This document shows, piece by piece, positions 1-6,241 of a DNA stretch of 6,560 nt. This stretch comes from an uncultured Phycisphaerales bacterium (GTDB taxonomy: Bacteria; Planctomycetota; Phycisphaerae; Phycisphaerales; UBA1924). The stretch covers positions 1-6,560 of the forward strand of contig CALFMQ010000066.1 of assembly GCA_937879825.1 (NCBI GenBank), given 5' to 3'. The notes below the pieces were generated by a model. It worked only from the letters and a program-made list of their open reading frames with translations. It had not been told where the DNA came from and did not search any database. The position numbers were made by a program, and so were the translations under genes. How positions within the stretch are numbered: the first letter of the stretch is position 1; each line of letters starts with the position of its first letter.

Positions 1-603
1 GACGCCATCGCCGAAACCATGCCCCTCCCCTATTCCGCTTGGGGGGGGTGGGGGGGGGGCGGGGGGTGGGGGGGGTGGGGCATCCCCTCCGTCATCCTCG
101 TCGACCTCGCCGGGCTCGATAAAGCGCTCGCATCCCGCTCGCTCATCGACGCCGCAGCCCATCACGCAGCCATCGACGCAATCACGCGCGCCGACGCCGT
201 CATCTGGTGCGACCCATCGGGCCGGTTCGTTCCATCCGAGCTCCCCGCGATCACCGCCCCCATCATCCGCGTCCGCACCAAGGGCGACCTCTCACCCGCC
301 GAAGCCTCCGCGCTCACCGTCTGCGCGATCGATCGCACCAACCTCGAGCCGCTCCGCCGCGCCATCGCCGACGCCGTCGATCAATCATCCGGCACCGCCG
401 ACCTCGCCGTCCTCCCGCGCCACCGGCGCGCCCTCGCATCCGCGCTCTCCGAGTCACGCATCGCCGCATCGATGATCGACCACCGCGAACGCCTCGCCGG
501 CCACCTCCGCGTCGCCCTCGATGAACTCGCCCAACTCGCCGGCGAGATCTCGCCCGACGATGTCCTGGGGCGAATCTTCACCACATTCTGCATCGGCAAG
601 TAG
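1..603 (+). CDS. mnmE: MnmE (TrmE) tRNA modification GTPase, C-terminal part (5' end outside window)
   Basis: MnmE works with MnmG on the wobble uridine (U34) of certain tRNAs, adding the aminomethyl-type group at C5; it is a cytoplasmic, GTP-hydrolysing dimer. The window holds the last 200 codons of a protein usually about 450 residues long, so the N-terminal folate-binding domain and P-loop are missing. Counting from base 1, the frame shows a G3-like DLAG at residues 35-38 (family DTAG), a G4-like TKGD at 93-96 (family NKxD), a helical C-terminal domain, and the diagnostic ending FCIGK with its conserved Cys at 197. The ATG at base 19 is internal: the frame is open to base 1 and the residues before it fit the stretch after switch I. 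A Trp/Gly repeat at residues 14-27 sits between the G2 and G3 regions. The altered G3 and G4 motifs could be lineage variation. Identification is secure from the C-terminal motif and overall pattern. Confidence 0.93.
   Translation, partial: DAIAETMPLPYSAWGGWGGGGGWGGWGIPSVILVDLAGLDKALASRSLIDAAAHHAAIDAITRADAVIWCDPSGRFVPSELPAITAPIIRVRTKGDLSPAEASALTVCAIDRTNLEPLRRAIADAVDQSSGTADLAVLPRHRRALASALSESRIAASMIDHRERLAGHLRVALDELAQLAGEISPDDVLGRIFTTFCIGK
40..80 (+). repeat. G-rich tandem repeat, period 9 bases (T followed by eight G), inside mnmE
   Basis: Bases 40-80 read T-G8, T-G8, a variant unit GGCG6, T-G8, then a partial T-G4, giving about 4.5 copies of a 9-base unit. The G runs are 8, 10, 6, 8 and 4 long. 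Because the unit is three codons, the mnmE frame is kept and the array encodes a Trp-Gly-Gly repeat. Five long G runs on the coding strand should allow G-quadruplex formation in DNA and mRNA. It is unlike anything else in the window. It may be a real microsatellite-like expansion or a sequencing/assembly artefact of a G-rich stretch. Confidence 0.85.
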
Positions 604-609
604 ACCTAT

Positions 610-975
610 TCAGCCGGACCGCGCCGAGGCCAATCGCACGAACCGCTCCGCGTACCGCTCGCAGAACGCGTCCACCCCGCTCGCCAGCGCCCCCGCGCTC
701 GTCCCCCACACGCACGCGATCGGGTCCGCGTCCTCGACATCCATGTGGATGCTCAGCACATCGTCGATCGCAAACGCCGTCGGCACCTTGTCGATCAGGA
801 AAGCCGACAACGCATTCACGCCCGGCCCGCCCACGCTCACCGTCGGCCGCGCCCGCAGCGCATCATTGTTCAGGTACCACACATCCGTGCACAGCATCAC
901 ATCCATGTCCGCTTCCAGCGCATCAACCTCGCGCAGCAGGTGCTCGCGCAACCGGTACGCGATCGGGCGATCCAC
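610..975 (-). CDS. Conserved-looking hypothetical protein, start uncertain (true N-terminus probably upstream)
   Basis: I do not recognise the family. From the GTG at 975 the product has 121 residues, ends with TGA at 610-612, and has no signal peptide or membrane helix. It is acidic overall, with a central VSVGGPGVNALS segment and a later CVWGTSAGAL segment, which look like glycine-rich turns of a small alpha/beta fold. The same frame stays open upstream to a TAG at 1084-1086 and there encodes a strand-like LTLIVVGAHLRAE just before the GTG, so the annotated start is probably too short. No ATG, GTG or TTG lies in that frame between 976 and 1083. It follows the protease gene on the same strand with a gap of 32 bases or more depending on start, so they may be co-transcribed. 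It converges with mnmE, leaving only 6 bases between the stop codons. Confidence 0.68.
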   Translation of the reverse strand: MDRPIAYRLREHLLREVDALEADMDVMLCTDVWYLNNDALRARPTVSVGGPGVNALSAFLIDKVPTAFAIDDVLSIHMDVEDADPIACVWGTSAGALASGVDAFCERYAERFVRLASARSG

Positions 976-1118
976 CCGCTCGGCGCGAAGATGCGCCCCG
1001 ACAACGATCAGCGTCAGGCGATCGGTGTCGGGGCGCGCCGGGTCAGCATCAAAATGTTCAGCGTGCGGTCCGATCGCCCGAGTCTACACCGACCCGGCCG
1101 ACCTCCGCACGTCCAGGG

Positions 1119-4100
1119 TCACGGGCACGAAGCGCCGAAACTCGCCAGGATCACATTCAGGTCATCCACATCGATCACGCCGTCGTTGTTGGCGATGTCG
1201 ATCGGCGAGCCGATGCCCACATTGTTCCCGAACGCCGCGAGTATCGCGTTGAGGTCGTCCACATCAATAGCCCCGGAGTTATTCACATCGCCCGGGCACG
1301 ACGGCGTCACATCAACGCAGTCCGCCGTGTCGATGCGGAAATCGTCGATCGCCGCCTCAACAATCGAGCCCGACGCCGCGTCCTCGGCAACGAACCGCAC
1401 GCGCATCTGGTCCGTCAGCGGAACAAACGCCGCCGGATCGAACGACGCGAAGACCCAGCCGCCGTTCGTGCCGGGGCCCGTCGGCCCGACCGTCTCGGCG
1501 TTCGTCCACGTGCTCCCGTTGTTGTTGGAGATGTCCACGCGGAAGGTATCCGCGCCCGGCGCCGCACCGGCGCTGTTCGAGTACCAGCGCCAGTAACTGA
1601 TCGTCGCGCTGTCCACGCCCGACAGGTCAAATGTCGGCGACCGAAGCGTCGTGAGCCCGCCGTCAACATCGTTATCGCCGACGCCCCCGCCGACCGCGCC
1701 ATTGCCTGTCACGAAGCACAGCGTGCCCGGATCAGAGTGGTCCAGCTCGGGCTGCGCATCCGTGCCCACCGGCTCGGCACGCACCCACACGCCCGTGGTC
1801 GCGGTGTCACCCGCCACGCCGAGCGACCATCCCATGTTCGTCTCGGCGTCGTCCTCGAAGTTCACCATCGAAGTACCGACATCAAACCCGTAGGTCGAAG
1901 CCGGGGCCCCCGCCGGCGCACGCGCGACGCCCGTCACCGCGCCCGCCGCCTCGAAGTACAACTCCGGCACGTCCGCGCAGTTCAAGCCCGGCACCGTCGC
2001 GCGGTACACGCCGCCACCCTGATCGCTCATCGCGACCTGCGTGAACGACCCGCCCGAGGTCCGGAAGAACATCTTCACCGATCCGCCCACCACCGCCTGG
2101 TTCAGTGTGTTCACCTGCAGGTCAACATCAAACGGCGATCCCGGCGCGACCAGCGACGGAATCGACGCCACCGGCGACAGACTCATCGCAACAAGGTTCG
2201 GGCCCGCCGCCAGCGAGAACGACTGCGGCCCCTCGGGCACCGTCGTCCCGCGGACCTCGATCCGCCACGTACCCGCCTGAGCACCCTGCACGAACACCTG
2301 CTCCATGTTGTTGACATGGTCTTCCTGATTGGAAACCGCGTTCGCGTTCGGACTCGAGGGATTCAAGGTGAACGGGTGGCGACGCAAGTTGTTCGGATCA
2401 AACACCGCCAGGTCGAGATCGTTCACCAGCGTATTCGTCACCGCCGGATTGCCCGCAAAGTCGTCCCACGCCAGCGTCGCCTTGAAGTTGCCGCCCGGCG
2501 GCACATCCACAAACACCGTGTACACGCCGCCCTGATCAACCTCGGACTCGATGAAGTTCCCCGTCCGCATGAAGTCGATCGCGTCCTTCACACGCACCGA
2601 GCCGTAACCGTGCTTGTAATCCGGCCCCGGGTTCCCCACATCCGCCGCCGTGTGCGCCAGCAGCGTCTTCAGCGTCGAGTTGCGGAAGTCCGGACGACCC
2701 GGGAACTGCACCCGAAAGTCCTGCAGCATCAGCGCCGCGCAACCCGTCACAGTCGGGCCCGACATCGAGGTGCCGCAGATCGTCCCGTACCCGCCGTCGC
2801 TCCATGTCGATGTCACGCCGCCGTCCCCGTTGATCTGGCACCCCGGCGCGGTCACATCGGGCTTCAGGCGCCCGTCATCCGTCGGCCCCCACGACGAGAA
2901 ACTCGTCGACAGGTCCGTGTCCGAGTCCACCGCGCCCACAACGCACGCATTCTTATTCGTCGCGGGAGGCGGCACCGTCGCAAACTGCGTCCCGCACCCG
3001 CCGTTGCCACGCTCGTTGCCCGCCGACCACACGATCCGAATCGGGAAACCGAGCGTCTCGCCGCGCACCAGCGCGTCGATCACCGCGGGCGTCACGCCGT
3101 AGTCGCCCTCGTAGGAGCAGGGGAACCCGTTGGGAGCGACATTCGTGCCGATCGAGTTGTTCGAGATGTCCGCGCCGTTGGTCACGAACGCCTCGGTGTA
3201 GTCCGCCTCGATGTCGCCCGGATTCGTGTACAGGAAGACACCGCTCCCGTCGTACTCAAAGGTGTACGACTCAAACCGAACATTCGGAGCCATGCCCCGC
3301 AGACTCGCGCCGCTCGACTGCCCGCCGTCGCCGCCGATCGTCCCCGCCACATGCGTCGGGTGGAACGAAACCGACGCCCCGTCCCCGACGTGCACGCGGT
3401 TCGTCCCCTGGAGCGTCACGAAGTCCTGGTGCGTCGACAGCACCGATCCCGCGTCGTACACCAGCACGCGCACGCCCTGGCCGTTCAGGTTGTACGGCGC
3501 CGCCTGCACAGCGTCCGCCTGCACCAGCGCCCGGTTCTCCGCGTTGAAGGGGCCCATCCGCGCCATCGGCGGCTCGACCCACATCACCTCGCCCGAGTCC
3601 ACGACCGCATCGATCTTGTCCACCGGAATCTCGACCACCAGCGCGTTGATCGACTCCAGCCGGTCGCGCACCTCGCCGCCCAGCCCAGCGATCAGCGCCG
3701 CGCCGCGATCCATCGCCACATCCTTGTGCAGCATCACGTACACGCCGATCACCGGCGCCCCGTCATCACCCGCCACCGGGACCCGAACCACCGAGAACGC
3801 CGGATAGTCCTTCGCCGCGATGCTCGGGTGCATCTTCCACTTGCGATCGATCGACCGCACCGCGTGCGCGCCCACCGCTTCAAGCGTCGCACCCGCGTCG
3901 CCATCCGCCGCCATATTCACGTACCAGGCGTTGGACCCGACCGACGAGAGCAACTCGACGCCCGCACCCCGCAGCCGCCGCTTCGCCGCCGCATCCAGCG
4001 GCCCACCGAACTGCACCAGCACACGCGACCCCCGCGCCGCCGTCGCCGCAGCACGGAGCGACTCCGCGTTCTGCTTCGCAATCGTCGTTGTTCCCGAAAC

Positions 4101-4181
4101 AAACTGGATCGGCTCAGCGCTCATCGCCGTGCCGGCCACAGAGAGCAACGAAACCGCAGCAAGGACGCGGGCATATCTCAT
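1119..4181 (-). CDS. Secreted subtilisin-family (S8) serine protease with KP-43-like barrel and C-terminal dockerin-like domain
   Basis: Exported endopeptidase of 1020 residues. Residues 1-22 form a signal peptide (Arg at 2 and 5, a hydrophobic core, cleavage near Ala22). Residues about 50-205 are a pro-region with two similar inhibitor-like modules. The catalytic domain (about 235-545) has Asp243 in VLVYDAG, His277 in HPTHVAGT, oxyanion Asn389 in WSAGNE and Ser472 in GTSMSGP, so it should be active. Residues about 550-660 resemble the C-terminal beta-barrel of KP-43-type subtilases (TLAWDD, LVNDLDLAV). Beta-rich Ig-like and jelly-roll-like modules follow (about 665-955), and then a dockerin-like end (962-1020). 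The ATG at 4181 is chosen because it starts the signal peptide and has GGAG 9 bases upstream; the frame is open to 4502 but that extension looks non-coding. The substrate is unknown. The enzyme is probably surface-bound or extracellular, with calcium sites. The family assignment is secure; the boundaries of the middle modules are estimates. Confidence 0.95.
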   Translation of the reverse strand: MRYARVLAAVSLLSVAGTAMSAEPIQFVSGTTTIAKQNAESLRAAATAARGSRVLVQFGGPLDAAAKRRLRGAGVELLSSVGSNAWYVNMAADGDAGATLEAVGAHAVRSIDRKWKMHPSIAAKDYPAFSVVRVPVAGDDGAPVIGVYVMLHKDVAMDRGAALIAGLGGEVRDRLESINALVVEIPVDKIDAVVDSGEVMWVEPPMARMGPFNAENRALVQADAVQAAPYNLNGQGVRVLVYDAGSVLSTHQDFVTLQGTNRVHVGDGASVSFHPTHVAGTIGGDGGQSSGASLRGMAPNVRFESYTFEYDGSGVFLYTNPGDIEADYTEAFVTNGADISNNSIGTNVAPNGFPCSYEGDYGVTPAVIDALVRGETLGFPIRIVWSAGNERGNGGCGTQFATVPPPATNKNACVVGAVDSDTDLSTSFSSWGPTDDGRLKPDVTAPGCQINGDGGVTSTWSDGGYGTICGTSMSGPTVTGCAALMLQDFRVQFPGRPDFRNSTLKTLLAHTAADVGNPGPDYKHGYGSVRVKDAIDFMRTGNFIESEVDQGGVYTVFVDVPPGGNFKATLAWDDFAGNPAVTNTLVNDLDLAVFDPNNLRRHPFTLNPSSPNANAVSNQEDHVNNMEQVFVQGAQAGTWRIEVRGTTVPEGPQSFSLAAGPNLVAMSLSPVASIPSLVAPGSPFDVDLQVNTLNQAVVGGSVKMFFRTSGGSFTQVAMSDQGGGVYRATVPGLNCADVPELYFEAAGAVTGVARAPAGAPASTYGFDVGTSMVNFEDDAETNMGWSLGVAGDTATTGVWVRAEPVGTDAQPELDHSDPGTLCFVTGNGAVGGGVGDNDVDGGLTTLRSPTFDLSGVDSATISYWRWYSNSAGAAPGADTFRVDISNNNGSTWTNAETVGPTGPGTNGGWVFASFDPAAFVPLTDQMRVRFVAEDAASGSIVEAAIDDFRIDTADCVDVTPSCPGDVNNSGAIDVDDLNAILAAFGNNVGIGSPIDIANNDGVIDVDDLNVILASFGASCP
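1122..1298 (-). other. Dockerin-like tandem EF-hand domain at the protease C-terminus
   Basis: This stretch encodes residues 962-1020 of the protease. Two similar segments each carry an EF-hand-like loop followed by IDVDDLN and an ILA(A/S)FG helix, and the domain is bracketed by Cys-Pro pairs at 962-963 and 1019-1020 that could close a disulfide. Loop 1 (965-976) has a regular 12-residue pattern with D, N, S, D and D at ligand positions. Loop 2 (995-1007) has one extra residue near its start, so its first ligand is out of register. Similar GC-type dockerin-like ends occur on many secreted planctomycete proteins. In clostridia dockerins bind cohesins; no cohesin is visible here, so the partner is unknown. 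Confidence 0.8.
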
Positions 4182-4190
4182 GATCACATT

Positions 4191-4195
4191 CTCCG
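4191..4195 (-). promoter_or_regulatory. Ribosome-binding site of the protease gene
   Basis: On the minus strand CGGAG lies 9 bases before the ATG at 4181. This supports ATG 4181 over the in-frame GTG at 4187, which would be only 3 bases from the GGAG. Confidence 0.6.
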
Positions 4196-4253
4196 CCAGG
4201 GGCGCGCCGACTCCCGCCGGCCCGCCCGGTTCAATGGGCCTATCTACTTCGGA

Positions 4254-4273
4254 CGATGCGCACCCACGCATCG
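4254..4273. repeat. Perfect 7-bp inverted repeat with 6-base spacer in the divergent intergenic region
   Basis: CGATGCG at 4254-4260 is matched exactly by CGCATCG at 4267-4273 around the spacer CACCCA. It lies 72 bases upstream of the protease ATG and about 145 bases upstream of the rtcB coding region. It could be an operator for a dimeric regulator or a leader hairpin in the protease mRNA. There is no T run, so it is not a standard intrinsic terminator. In GC-rich DNA a repeat this short can occur by chance. Confidence 0.45.
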
Positions 4274-4347
4274 CGCAACCCCCCGGGACACACACCCCGA
4301 TCCTCCTTCCAAAGCCGCAGAAAGGCAAGGTTCGACCCATTTTGGGG

Positions 4348-4375
4348 TTGATAATCACGAACGAAGTCCGAAAAT
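4348..4375 (+). promoter_or_regulatory. Candidate sigma-70-type promoter for rtcB
   Basis: TTGATA at 4348-4353 matches the -35 consensus at five of six bases. GAAAAT at 4370-4375 matches the -10 consensus at four of six, after a 16-base spacer. The site lies in a locally AT-richer patch and would start transcription near 4382, leaving a short leader before the ribosome-binding site at 4404. This is a consensus match only. I saw no equally good promoter for the divergent protease gene. Confidence 0.4.
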
Positions 4376-4403
4376 AGCCAGCCCGCCCCATCTCGCCCCG
4401 ATC

Positions 4404-4408
4404 AAGGA
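4404..4408 (+). promoter_or_regulatory. Candidate ribosome-binding site upstream of the extended rtcB frame
   Basis: AAGGA at 4404-4408 lies 9 bases before an in-frame ATC at 4418. It is 75 bases from the first ATG (4484), too far to serve it. Its position suggests that translation starts near 4418 rather than at 4484. Confidence 0.4.
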
Positions 4409-4483
4409 CTCCCGCACATCGAATCGTCAAACAGCCAATACGCCCACTGGGGCCACGACATCGACGAGGCCGCGCACCAGCAG

Positions 4484-5602
4484 ATGCGCGACGCCTGCTC
4501 ACTACCCGTCACCGCCGGCGCAGCGCTCATGCCCGACGCCCATGTCGGCTACGGCCTACCCATCGGGGGCGTCCTCGCAACGCACAACGCCGTCATCCCC
4601 TACGCCGTCGGCGTCGACATCGCCTGCCGCGTGATGCTCACCGTCTTCGACCTCGACGCATCTCGTATCCCCGGCATGCGCGACAAACTCAAGAAGATCC
4701 TCGAGTCCGCAACGCTCTTCGGCGTCGGCAAGGAATGGCGCCCCGCCGACCGCCCCGATCACGCCGTCATGGACGAAGACTGGTCCATCACGCCCGTCAC
4801 CGCCGCGCTCAAGGACCTCGCCCACCGGCAACTCGGAACCAGCGGCTCAGGCAACCACTTCGTCGAATGGGGCGAGTTCCAGCTCAACGAACAAACCGTC
4901 GCCTGCAAACCCGGCAACTACCTCGCCGTCGTCTCCCACTCCGGCTCACGAGGCCCCGGCGCCAAGGTCTGCGCGCACTACTCCAAATGCGCCGAAGAAC
5001 TGCATCCCGAACTCGATAAATCCCTCCGCCACCTCGCGTGGCTGTCGATGGACGCGGACCAGGGAGCGGGGGAGGAATACTTCGCAGCCATGGAACTCAT
5101 GGGACGCTTCGCCAGCGCCAACCACCACATCATCCACGCCAAGATCGCCCGCGCGCTCAATCAGAAAGTCGCGCTCCAGATCGAGAACCACCACAACTTC
5201 GCCTGGAAAGAAACGCACAACGGCCGCGAGGTCATCGTTCATCGCAAGGGCGCCACACCCGCAGCCGAGGGCCAACTCGGCTACATCCCCGGCTCTATGA
5301 CCGCCCCCGGATACCTCGTCGCCGGCAAGGGCGAGCCCGCCAGTCTCAATAGCGCCTCCCATGGCGCGGGCCGCCTCATGAGCCGATCCGCAGCACGACG
5401 CTCCCTCACCAGGTCCGACATGCGCCGCGCCGCCTCCGAAGCGGGCGTCGAAGTCCTCAGCGCCGGGATCGACGAGTCACCCCATGTCTACAAAGACATC
5501 GAGAAAGTCCTCGAAGCCCAGTCCGATCTCGTCCGCCGCCTCGGCAGGTTCACGCCCCGCATCGTCAAAATGGCACCCGACGGCGAAAAGGCCGAGGACT
5601 GA
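4484..5602 (+). CDS. rtcB: RtcB family RNA-splicing ligase (true N-terminus probably near 4418)
   Basis: RtcB joins RNA ends carrying 2',3'-cyclic phosphate or 3'-phosphate to 5'-hydroxyl ends, using GTP and manganese through a histidine-GMP intermediate; in bacteria it serves RNA repair. Numbering from the ATG at 4484 (372 residues), the metal-site motifs are all present: VGVDIAC with Cys48, GSGNHF with His125, SHSGSRG with His152, ENHHN (234-238), HRKGAT (253-258). SASHGAGR follows with the guanylate-accepting His293. The C-terminal part keeps ESPHVYKDI and an RIVKM ending. Upstream of 4484 the same frame reads YAHWGHDIDEAAHQQ, which fits the conserved RtcB N-terminus, so the real protein is longer by about 22 residues. 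However, the frame has no ATG, GTG or TTG before the TAA at 4352. No archease gene is visible beside it. The next gene follows 39 bases downstream and is probably in the same operon. Confidence 0.95.
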   Translation: MRDACSLPVTAGAALMPDAHVGYGLPIGGVLATHNAVIPYAVGVDIACRVMLTVFDLDASRIPGMRDKLKKILESATLFGVGKEWRPADRPDHAVMDEDWSITPVTAALKDLAHRQLGTSGSGNHFVEWGEFQLNEQTVACKPGNYLAVVSHSGSRGPGAKVCAHYSKCAEELHPELDKSLRHLAWLSMDADQGAGEEYFAAMELMGRFASANHHIIHAKIARALNQKVALQIENHHNFAWKETHNGREVIVHRKGATPAAEGQLGYIPGSMTAPGYLVAGKGEPASLNSASHGAGRLMSRSAARRSLTRSDMRRAASEAGVEVLSAGIDESPHVYKDIEKVLEAQSDLVRRLGRFTPRIVKMAPDGEKAED

Positions 5603-5627
5603 CCGCGCCGGCGGGCTACGGTACTGC

Positions 5628-5634
5628 AAAGGAG
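5628..5634 (+). promoter_or_regulatory. Strong ribosome-binding site that fixes a TTG start
   Basis: AAAGGAG at 5628-5634 lies 7 bases before the TTG at 5642. This is near-ideal spacing and the best such site in the window. It supports TTG 5642 as the start over the in-frame ATGs further down, which would cut into the signal peptide. Confidence 0.75.
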
Positions 5635-5641
5635 ACAAGCG

Positions 5642-6241
5642 TTGTTAAACACGAGACATGCCCTCATCGCAACTCTCATGGCCTCATTGATCTTCACCGC
5701 CGCGATGATTGCTTGCGGCCAAGCCCGACCCGGCGCACCATCGCCGAAGGAGTCCAAGAGTCTTATCTTTTCCCATGTCAGGGAAGCCGGTCGCACCATC
5801 GAGAGTCCCCGAACTTCGCGCGTTGCGATGGCCGTATGGGACACCGGGCTCGTGGTTGTCGGCGTCATCCGCTCAAAGGGCATCGAATACCACTCGTCCA
5901 CTTTGACCGACGGAGAACTTGAGTTCTTCCGGTCCCGCTTGCAGGGCATCGATACAGCCCAGGGCGATCAACTCCTGCTACCGCCCGATGCAGCCCACAC
6001 AAGATTCTTCGTTCGCAACGATGAAAGTGCCGCGGAGTTCTTCTGGACGGAAACGCGGCACACTAGCGGGCCGTCGCCGGAGTTCCAGCGCATGTGGACA
6101 GAGTTGTACGACATCATGCTCGGTGCAACTCCGGCTAATCTCACGCCAATCACAATCGGCACACCGGAATACGAGAAATTCTCGGAGTCATTTCCGGGTT
6201 ACGCAGCGACATCGATCAACGCCGGATACCGGAATCGATAG
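5642..6241 (+). CDS. Putative lipoprotein of unknown function
   Basis: A 199-residue product that I do not recognise. The N-terminus has an Arg/His-containing start, a hydrophobic stretch (about residues 8-24) and a lipobox-like MIAC ending in Cys25, so it is probably an exported lipoprotein; Met at -3 is a weak match to the lipobox. The mature part begins with a Pro/Gly-rich linker (26-36). It then has a strand-rich segment with VAMAVWDTGLVVVGV (61-75) and a region around GELEFF (91-96). An aromatic RFFVRN segment and an EFQRMW helix follow. It contains no catalytic motif and no further membrane helix. The start is TTG with a strong ribosome-binding site. The rtcB stop is 39 bases upstream with no visible terminator between, so co-transcription is likely, though a functional link to RNA ligation is not evident. 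It ends with TAG exactly where the convergent neighbour's stop begins. Confidence 0.75.
   Translation: MLNTRHALIATLMASLIFTAAMIACGQARPGAPSPKESKSLIFSHVREAGRTIESPRTSRVAMAVWDTGLVVVGVIRSKGIEYHSSTLTDGELEFFRSRLQGIDTAQGDQLLLPPDAAHTRFFVRNDESAAEFFWTETRHTSGPSPEFQRMWTELYDIMLGATPANLTPITIGTPEYEKFSESFPGYAATSINAGYRNR

Noticed and set aside
1122..1298. CRISPR-like or short tandem DNA repeat at the protease end
   Set aside because: The similarity is between two protein-level dockerin segments, with diverged DNA and no spacers.
521..1596. Long plus-strand open frames across 521-1252 and 745-1596
   Set aside because: They overlap mnmE, the minus-strand small gene and the protease end in other frames. Their products are low-complexity and Arg/Ser/His-rich without recognisable motifs.
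4182..4502. N-terminal extension of the protease frame up to 4502
   Set aside because: The extension is Arg/Gly/Cys-rich, overlaps the likely rtcB promoter and start, and would bury a clear signal peptide. ATG 4181 has a ribosome-binding site at good spacing.
1737..4634. Long plus-strand open frame of 965 codons lying antisense to the protease gene
   Set aside because: Its product is overwhelmingly Arg, His, Pro and Ala with no domain pattern, as expected from the opposite strand of a GC-rich gene with strong third-position bias. The minus-strand protease has a full set of catalytic motifs.
4946..5362. Minus-strand frame within rtcB (138 codons)
   Set aside because: It lies fully antisense to a well-supported rtcB carrying all the active-site motifs; it is a shadow of codon bias.
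5603..5627. Possible terminator between rtcB and the lipoprotein gene (CGCGCCGGCGGG)
   Set aside because: Only a very short GC palindrome is present and there is no T run, so it does not look like an intrinsic terminator.
5488..5949. Minus-strand frame across the rtcB end and the lipoprotein start (153 codons)
   Set aside because: It is antisense to two supported genes and to a strong ribosome-binding site, and has no ribosome-binding site or motif of its own.
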